Of a stretch of DNA of 64,000 bases, positions 57,124 to 64,000 are shown piece after piece; within the stretch, counting starts at the first letter, position 1, and the number at the start of each line of letters is the position of its first letter. The position numbers and the translations under genes were made by a program. The notes beneath the pieces are model-generated. The model did not search any database and was not told where the DNA came from. It saw only the letters and a list, made by a program, of their open reading frames with translations. This stretch comes from Paragorgia papillata (lineage: Eukaryota > Cnidaria > Anthozoa > Scleralcyonacea > Coralliidae): NCBI GenBank assembly GCA_035771165.1, contig JAWNZC010000105.1:408001-472000 (forward strand). The letters are read 5' to 3'.

Positions 57124-57377
57124 ACAATCATTGTCAAAATTGTTGTAACAAAAGCAACATTGACATGTCTTGCATCACTCCGCCTACATTCCTCGACCAC
57201 CCCTCCCCCTAAACAATGTTGTATCACCACAAAACATTCGTGATTTGTTCTCCATAGGTTCGCATAACATTTCCGTTGATGGGAAGCCAACATTGAATAG
57301 GGGGGATGGGGGGATATAAAAACATTGTGAAATGTCTTACTTTGGTGCACATGTTACAACTCATTTTGTCAATGATT
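57124..57377. mobile_element. MITE R, uninterrupted copy
   Basis: Termini CAATCATTGTCAAAATTGTTG and the inverted CAATCATTGACAAAATGAGTTG. The right flank is TA and then LINE coding sequence. The stretch TGCATCACTCCGCCTAC at 57171-57187 is the unoccupied target corresponding to the element X insertion. Confidence 0.8.
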
Positions 57378-58295
57378 GTAGAAGAGAGGGATTTCGAGGT
57401 TCTATGGTTAGAGGCTACAATTCGTGACTCAAGTTACAATTCGTGACTCAAGTTATGTCATCGGTTGCACCTACAGAGCTCCTGATTTCTGAGCAAATGA
57501 GTTTTTTTGCTATTTGGATGATGTTGTAAGATCATAAACCTGCATTGGGAAAGAAGTCATTATAACAGGTGATCTGAATTACAATTTTATTGACGAATCA
57601 CTTGCCTTTTCAGCTTATTGAGTCAGCTTATTTCGAACTATACCAGGAATTCTCCAACATGCTCTACGCTGATAGATATTATTATGACTTCCACTCCGGC
57701 GATATTTTCACGAACCGGGGTATTGCAAAATGCACTCAGTGATCATCATCTTGTGTATGGTGTGATCCCAGGGTTTTCATGTCGTCAGCGACATCGTGTG
57801 AGAACATTGCGGAGATGGAACGAGGATAATGTTGCTGCCTTCCAAGCTGACATGATGAAAATACCGTGGAGTGATCTAAAGATGCCTGATAGTATGGTCA
57901 GAAGCTTGAAAGTTGGCTAATGTTCTTTAGAAGCAACCTAGACAAGCACTTCCCCATACGTAGAAAGAGAATCCGCCAGAAATCGTATCCTTGGCTGGAC
58001 AGTACGACTCTAAAGCTCATGAGAAGGCGGGATTATGTGCATAAGCGAGCTCTGCGTTCGGGTGATGACAATGGATGGGGTTTATATAGACAACTTAGGA
58101 ACCAAGTTACAAGTAAGCTCCGAAAGCAAAAACGTGATTATTTCCAGCATCATCTCACCGAACACAAGGGAAATCCAAAGGCGTTTTGGAAAACCTTGCG
58201 ACTTGTTATACCAAAGAAAAAACAATCGACCAACATCGATAAGCTGTTGTGGACAACAAGGAAATAACCGACCCAAAGCTTATTGTAAATGGACC

Positions 58296-61200
58296 TTTTA
58301 CCTTTCAGGAAAAACCCGCAATGCATTGTGGTAGTTGGGTATCACTTCACTTCCAGGTGAAATGGCTGCCGCGAGGCGAGCACTTTTACTTGGAAGAATA
58401 ATTTATTAGTTTTAACCGCTTTTATCTTTCGAGAGTAAACTTTACCTATTGCAGCATAACTAGGGGGGTATTTACTACATTCTGTGGAAAAGGTAATGAA
58501 GTTACTGCAGTCATTGTCGAAAAAGTCAATTCAGAGTGATCGACTGAGCGAACACGCTTCGAACAAAAACATTTATGAAGAAAGGTCTGTGCGAGCGTTT
58601 GCAGGTGAGTAAGCTTATCAAGTGGCGATCAATAAAACATTTTGCTATGTGGATATTTGTTTGTAGCTTATCTGTACAGATTGTGTCGTTTTTGCAATTG
58701 TGCACGTCTCTTTAATGCCTTTTTTCGCTTATTGAGACTTACAAAGTTTGGCCATGCTTCCGATCAGACGTTCGATAAACAATACCCCTACTAACAATGT
58801 TTTAGTTCTGTTTTGGCCCGAAAACTAAGCTTGTCCAGTGAGCAAAAATTCAGGTTTTTACAAGAGCTGCAACTCAAAAGTGCTTTCGCGAGTTTTGCAG
58901 CCGTTGTTTTGCTTATTTTCTTTGTGTCTTGATTCGTCTCCTCCCAAAGTAATTTAGTAAGTTCTAAAATATTATGCACTTGTCAAAGTTTAGCCCCAGG
59001 GTAGGGGGAACGATCAAACCCAGGGGGATTTGACATTTTTTGAAAATTTACTTCAAATTCCTTACCCAGGATTTCCTCAGCAAACATTTGTGTCAAATAA
59101 AGAAAACATTTTTTCTGTGGTTCCACCATTTTATCAATATAAATGTTAAGCCCCAGGGTGGGAGCAACCCACAGGGATATTGACTTTGTGGGGGAAAATT
59201 GTCAAATTCCCCTGCAGTAGAATAGCCTTGTTGGTCAAAATACCCCTCCCTGGGAAATATCAAGTGCTAAAATTTAATATTAAGATCATCTTATGTGTCA
59301 AAAATCCCATCCCTGAAGCTTGTCAAGAAAGTCAAATTTCCCTGTCTTGGGATGTCCCACCCTGGGGCTTAACATTGATAGGTGCCTAACAATTGATTCA
59401 AGGAGAACATTAACAGCATAATAAAGCAGTCAGTACAAAATCTATGTATGTGGCAGTGTTCAGGGAGCTGGATGTTTTTAATATCACAAATACAAGGTAA
59501 TTAAACTAGAAAAACCAAACTAATTGCTCTTGTGGTTGATCAAGAACATTTAAGCCCATTTCAAACCTTGCACTACTGAAGAGGGCAGTTTCCAGTCCAT
59601 CTCTTCTGAAACCTTCTTAAAAATTAAATACAGTATCGGTCAACAAACTAACAAAGAATATTAATTAAACTGATATTGTCAAAGAAACTGAGCACAATTT
59701 CAACCTGAGCATAATAGAACACAAAAATACAATAAAAACAGCTCATATTTACCTATCAGATTTGTACACCATATTTCAATACTTGGTGGTCACCAGACTC
59801 CCACACAAATTATCAAATATCCCATCTCTCAGGATGGTTGTTTTTGTCAAATTCCTAACCCACGGGGGAGGTTGTTAAGTCCCATTGGGTTGCCCATCCC
59901 CCCTCCCCTGGGGCTTAACATTGACAGGTGCATTAGTTTTAATATGTTGTAAAATAATTTAAATTCCACATTGTTTATTTACTAAATATTAAAAAAAAAG
60001 TGTTGAGTTTTTCTCTGTACATGTACTTGTGTACATTGAACTTTTCTCAAGTAGTTTTAGTTACTTAGATATTAGTAAGTAAAAACTCAAGGTATAAATA
60101 TAAACTTTATTAGTGTTTGTGCAGTGTTCTAGAACTATAAATACAACCTAGTTAATACAGGTGCTTAGAGGTGCTCCCAATTAATCGATTATTTTTTCGG
60201 TTTTTTTCGCAATCGATTATACTGTACTTAACAATAATCGGATGACAACCCTGCACAGCATGATGCCGGAATGAGTTTCTTTCCGGAATTAAAAAATTGT
60301 GACAAGATGGGCATTGTCGTTGTGATCAAATGACAAAGGCGACTTGTTTTGATTGGAGTGTCAACTGTCAAGTGTAAACTGTGAGAGCGCGAGAAAGTGC
60401 ACAATCTATAACCGTGATTAAACAGTGATTTAAAATGTGAATAGTGACTGAATTGTTGGCCGACAACAAGGGAGGCAATCCCCAACAAATTTAGTAAAAA
60501 CTTTATAAAAGCACCCCCTTCCTTTGAATGGACAAACCACCATGGACATGTCGTATTTAAATTATTTAATCAATACGATTAATCGATATTAATCGATTAT
60601 GAAAATGAACCGATGGGAGCAGCTCTACAGTAGCTTATTACAGAATATAATATTTTAACCTAAAATAACATTTGTAGTGTTTGGCTTAACTTGTTAAACA
60701 TGTTGATAGTTTGTAAATGAAATAATTATAAATATTTGTACTGTATATACATATTAGGAATATATTTATAATATTAAAATAGTTAAATTAGTTAGAATAT
60801 AATTTATTAATATGAAGGATGAACCTTGCACTTCGAAGGAGGCAACAAACTGTGCCAAGTTGAGACAAAGCGATGGACAAGAGACTTGAAATTCTTCCAC
60901 CTTTATTTACCTATGAGCCGTTGTAAAAGCATCTGGGAACTGAATTAGCCAGTGACAACTCTACTGGTGCTGTCAAAACAGAATCAAATAACTGAAGAAA
61001 TTGTCTGTGCTAACTATGTGTAAGGCTGGTATTAAAGGAGGATGCTGTAAACATGTTCTAGCATTGCTATTCCTAGCCTAGTTTATCATTTATTCATTTG
61101 TTAATATTAAAAACGTCTGAACACTACCACACATATATTTTGTACTGACTGCTTTATTATGCTGTCAATGTTGTTTCTCCTTGAATCAATTGTTATGCAC

Positions 61201-62280
61201 CTATCAATGTTAAGGCCCAGGGTAGGTTGGCAGGGGGGGGCAGGCAACCCATGGGATATTGACTGATTGACAGGGAAATTTTACTTTCTCAAGGGATGGG
61301 ATTTTTGACACATAAAATTATCTTAATATTTCCCAGGGAGGGGTATTTTGACCAACAAGGCTATTCTACTACAGGGGAATTTGACTGCAACTTTTCCCCC
61401 ACAAAGTCAATATCCCTGTGGGTTGCCCACCCCCCACCCCCACCCCACCCTGGGGCTTAAATATATTGATAAAATGGTGGAACCACAGAAAACTTTTTTT
61501 CTTTATTTGACACAAATGTTTGCCACCTGGGTAAGGAATTTGAAGTAAATTTTCAAAAAATGTCAAATCCCCCTGGGTTTGATCGTTCCCCCTACCCTGG
61601 GGCTATTTTAGAACTTACTAAATTACTTGAGAGGAGACGAATCAAGACACAAAGAAAATAAGCAAAACAACGGCTGCAAAACTCGCGAAAGCACTTTTGA
61701 GTTGCAGCTCTTATAAAAACCTGAATTTTTGCTCACTGGACAAGCTTAGTTTTCGGGCCAAAACAGAACCAAAACATTGTTAGTAGGGGTATTGTTTATC
61801 GAACGTCTGATCGGAAGCATGGCCAAACTTTGTCAGTCTCAATAAGCGAAAAAAGGCATTAAAGAGACGTGCACAATTGCAAAAACGACACGATCTGTAC
61901 AGATAAACTACAAACAAATATCCACATAGCAAAATATTTTATTGATCGCCACTTGATAAGCTTACTCACCTGCAAACGCTCGCACAGACCTTTCTTCATA
62001 AATGTTTTTGTTCGAAGTGTGTTCGCTCAGTCGATCACTCTGAATTGACTTTCTCGACAACGACTGCAGTAACTTCATTACCTTTTCCACACGGAATGTA
62101 GTAAATACCCCCCTAGTTATGCTGCAATAAGTAAAGTTTACTCTCGAAAGATAAAAGCGGTTAAAACTAATCAATTATTCTTCCAAGTAAAAGTGCTCGC
62201 CTCGCTGCAGCCATTTCACCTGGAAGTGAAGTGATACCCAACTACCACAATGCATTGCGGGTTTTTCCTAAAAGGTAAAA
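58296..62280. mobile_element. Large inverted-repeat DNA element (about 1.2-kb arms)
   Basis: Arms 58296 to about 59490 and about 61095 to 62280 are inverted copies starting TTTTACCTTTCAGGAAAAAC. The flanks GGACC (58291-58295) and GGTCC (62281-62285) suggest a 5-bp duplication of GGWCC type, and the surrounding LINE frame joins across it. Each arm includes repeated CCCAGGGTGGG segments. The 1.6-kb centre has a small hAT-like MITE and no transposase, so the element is non-autonomous. Superfamily unassigned. Confidence 0.8.
60166..60627. mobile_element. hAT-like MITE in the centre of the large element
   Basis: TAGAGGTGCTCCCA at the left and the inverted TAGAGCTGCTCCCA at the right, then repeated ATTAATCGATTAT motifs. 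The flanks CAGGTGCT (60158-60165) and CAGTAGCT (60628-60635) match at six of eight positions, a worn 8-bp duplication. Confidence 0.6.
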
Positions 62281-64000
62281 GGTCCATTCGCTCAACTCTT
62301 ATTTTGCGGGCATAGCTGATTCCGTCCTGTCAAAAGCTTACCCACATCGAGTAACGAAGGCAACTTCAGTTGAAAGTCACGATAAATCGAACTCTGGTTC
62401 TTTTGCTTTCAAATACATATCAAACAAGCAGGTATATAAGGTGTTGTATTCAATCAACACTGCAAAGGCAATGGGAGCAGATAATATTCCAGCCAAAGCT
62501 ATTAGGCTTGTCGCCAGTCAGATTGCACCCAGTGTAGCCTAGCTGTCAATGAATCCTTCAGACTCGGTACATTTCCATCGGCATGGAAATTAGCCCGCGT
62601 ATCACCACTGTACAAGGGAGGGGATTCCACTAACCGTGACAACCAACGTCCAATCTCTGTTTTACCGTGTATGTCAAAAGTGTATGAGAGCTTTTCAAAC
62701 TCGCAGCTTCAAGAATACGCTATTGAAAACAAATTGATTAGCAACAAACAGTTTCCTTATAAGAGGTTTTCGTCATGCAACGTGGCTCTGATACTCCTGG
62801 TAGATGAGTGGAAGTGGGCTATAGACAGTAAAAAACTATCGCCACCTTTTTAGACCTACGCAAAGCATTCTATATCATCACCATGACATTTTACTCTTAA
62901 AAATGAGGAATGCAGGTATATCGGGGATGGCCTTCCATTGGTTCGAAAGCTACCTCGCGGATCGCAAACAATATGTTTCCTGAAATTAATCTACCTCAAG
63001 GATCAGTCCTTGGGTCAACACTATTTTCCATACATTACAACAGTGTTCTATCGGTAGTCAAACATTCCAACTGTTACTGTATGCTGTTGGCAGATGATAC
63101 GGAAATACATTCATTGGACACCAACATCAGTCGTGCAGTTGAAAATGTTAACGAAGATTTAGTGTGTGTCGAGAAGTGGCTTGTAGAGAATGAAATGGTC
63201 GCGGATCCAGGAAAATCGGAAGAGATGAAGATCGGATCTCGTCCTGCCATGAAAAACACCACAGACGTTGTTATTAATCTCAACAGTCACAAACTGAAGG
63301 AAGTTAACACTTACAAATATCTCGGTGTGCACATGGACAGTCTATTGACATGGAGTGCTCACTTTTCACACATACGTAAGAAGGTCTACCCGAAACTTTG
63401 TTTATTAAACAGAATATCTTCCTTTCTACCCAGACACGTTTTGTTAAGTATATACAAACTTACTATAATGCCAATCCTTGACTATGGGTGTATAGTTTGG
63501 ATGAACTGTACAAAACAGATCTCAGGTAAGATTGAAAGGCTTCAGAAACTATGCTCAGAGTAGACAGGAGATCATGCTCGCAGGACATGCCTAACAAATT
63601 AGGCTTATTAACATTACAAAATCGCAGGCGTTTTCTGCGTTTTCAGTTAATTTTTAAAATTGTAAATAATCTTAATTGAACAGAGCAGTTAATTTCATAC
63701 CTACCTAGCCGCGCGAGCATGCATAATAAGCATTTTAGGGATAATACATTATTACACTTACCTAAGGCAAAATCTGCCACAGGTCAAAGCACATTCCAGT
63801 ACTCTGCAGCTAGAGATTGGAATAGTCTTCCAAAAGAAATTAGGGAGATCGGTTCGCTAAACTTTTTTAAGTCTGCTACTTTTAAGTATCTTTTAAATTT
63901 AGATGTTGTAGGCCATCATTGTAATATCATATAGGCGCTACGTATGTAAACCTGGCACTTTTAAATGTTGTAATATTTTAATTGTAATTAGTTTTAGTCC

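Larger units (their letters stand above)
57378..63990 (+). mobile_element. CR1/L2-like LINE ORF2, split by a 4-kb element
   Basis: Endonuclease and linker in 57378-58265 (FEVLWLEATIRDSSY, IGCTYRAPD, ALSDHHLVYG, RNQVTSKLRKQKRDYF); RT in 62286-63934 (TAKAMGADNIP, LPQGSVLGSTLFS, LLADDTEIH, YKYLGVHMD, NRISSFLPRH, NSLPKEIREIGSLNFFK). The phrase PKLIVNG ends at the insertion and NSYFAGIADSVL resumes after it. Several frame breaks. The N-terminal endonuclease half seems to lie at 30432-30680. Confidence 0.82.

Noticed and set aside
58035..58334. Second plus-strand frame over the LINE linker
   Set aside because: Alternative frame of ORF2; the conserved residues are in the other frame.

Overview
The window is eukaryotic, AT-rich DNA dominated by transposable elements, with spliced genes, (TA)n microsatellites and no bacterial gene order. 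The mix fits an invertebrate metazoan, most likely an anthozoan cnidarian such as a coral or anemone: Penelope-like elements (PLEs) with GIY-YIG domains, hammerhead-ribozyme retrozyme arrays, DIRS-like and CR1/L2-like retroelements, a 2A-bearing LINE, a gypsy element, and several multi-exon protein families I associate from memory with cnidarian genomes. The species cannot be named from sequence alone.

Layout. 0-14 kb: two paralogous orphan protein kinases (51-844 plus strand, broken; 12699-13921 minus strand, apparently intact). Each has a tandem array 3' of it, and the two arrays share a paired-hairpin unit. Between them lie a decayed multi-exon C2H2/transposase-like pseudogene (3291-7190), a DIRS-like RT fragment (7959-8830) and a LINE 5' half (8976-11132). 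14.6-23.5 kb: a minus-strand multi-exon gene or pseudogene with a SAP-like segment. A recent, internally deleted gypsy element (18590-22247) sits in one of its introns, beside a retrozyme monomer.

24.7-30.2 kb: a Tc1/mariner relic, two PLEs, hairpin-forming PLE ends, and two tandem arrays (277-bp and 188-bp units). Each unit carries a type I hammerhead ribozyme whose core and three stems can be read base by base.

30.7-55.4 kb is the most striking part. Element X (30727-37656) and its decayed relative Y (39925-52244) have the same 22-bp terminal inverted repeat, starting CATGGCCAGAAATT, and the same two convergent genes. One is a chromodomain protein. The other is a nine-exon protein with a coiled coil, a transposase-like D/D/E layout and a SAP-like tail. 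X lies in a small TA-flanked MITE (R), and an uninterrupted copy of R at 57.1 kb acts as a paralogous empty site. Y is nested in a hAT transposon (39645-55413, 8-bp target duplication TAACTTCC). Y itself holds a 4.9-kb LINE, a RecQ-helicase-bearing long-TIR element and a 5S-derived SINE. The hAT in turn separates a decayed HUH/SF3 Rep gene (38265-39615) from an inverted cluster of iteron-like repeats (55486-55633).

55.9-64 kb: a Tc1/mariner transposase remnant, the MITE R, and a LINE split by a 4-kb element with about 1.2-kb inverted arms (58296-62280).

Almost all genes here work in mobilisation: reverse transcriptases with AP or GIY-YIG endonucleases, DDE and hAT transposases, a Rep protein, and self-cleaving RNAs. 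Kinase 2 and possibly the 14.6-23.5 kb gene are the only candidates for host functions. Most reading frames are broken. The transposase-like gene of X and the gypsy LTRs look youngest.
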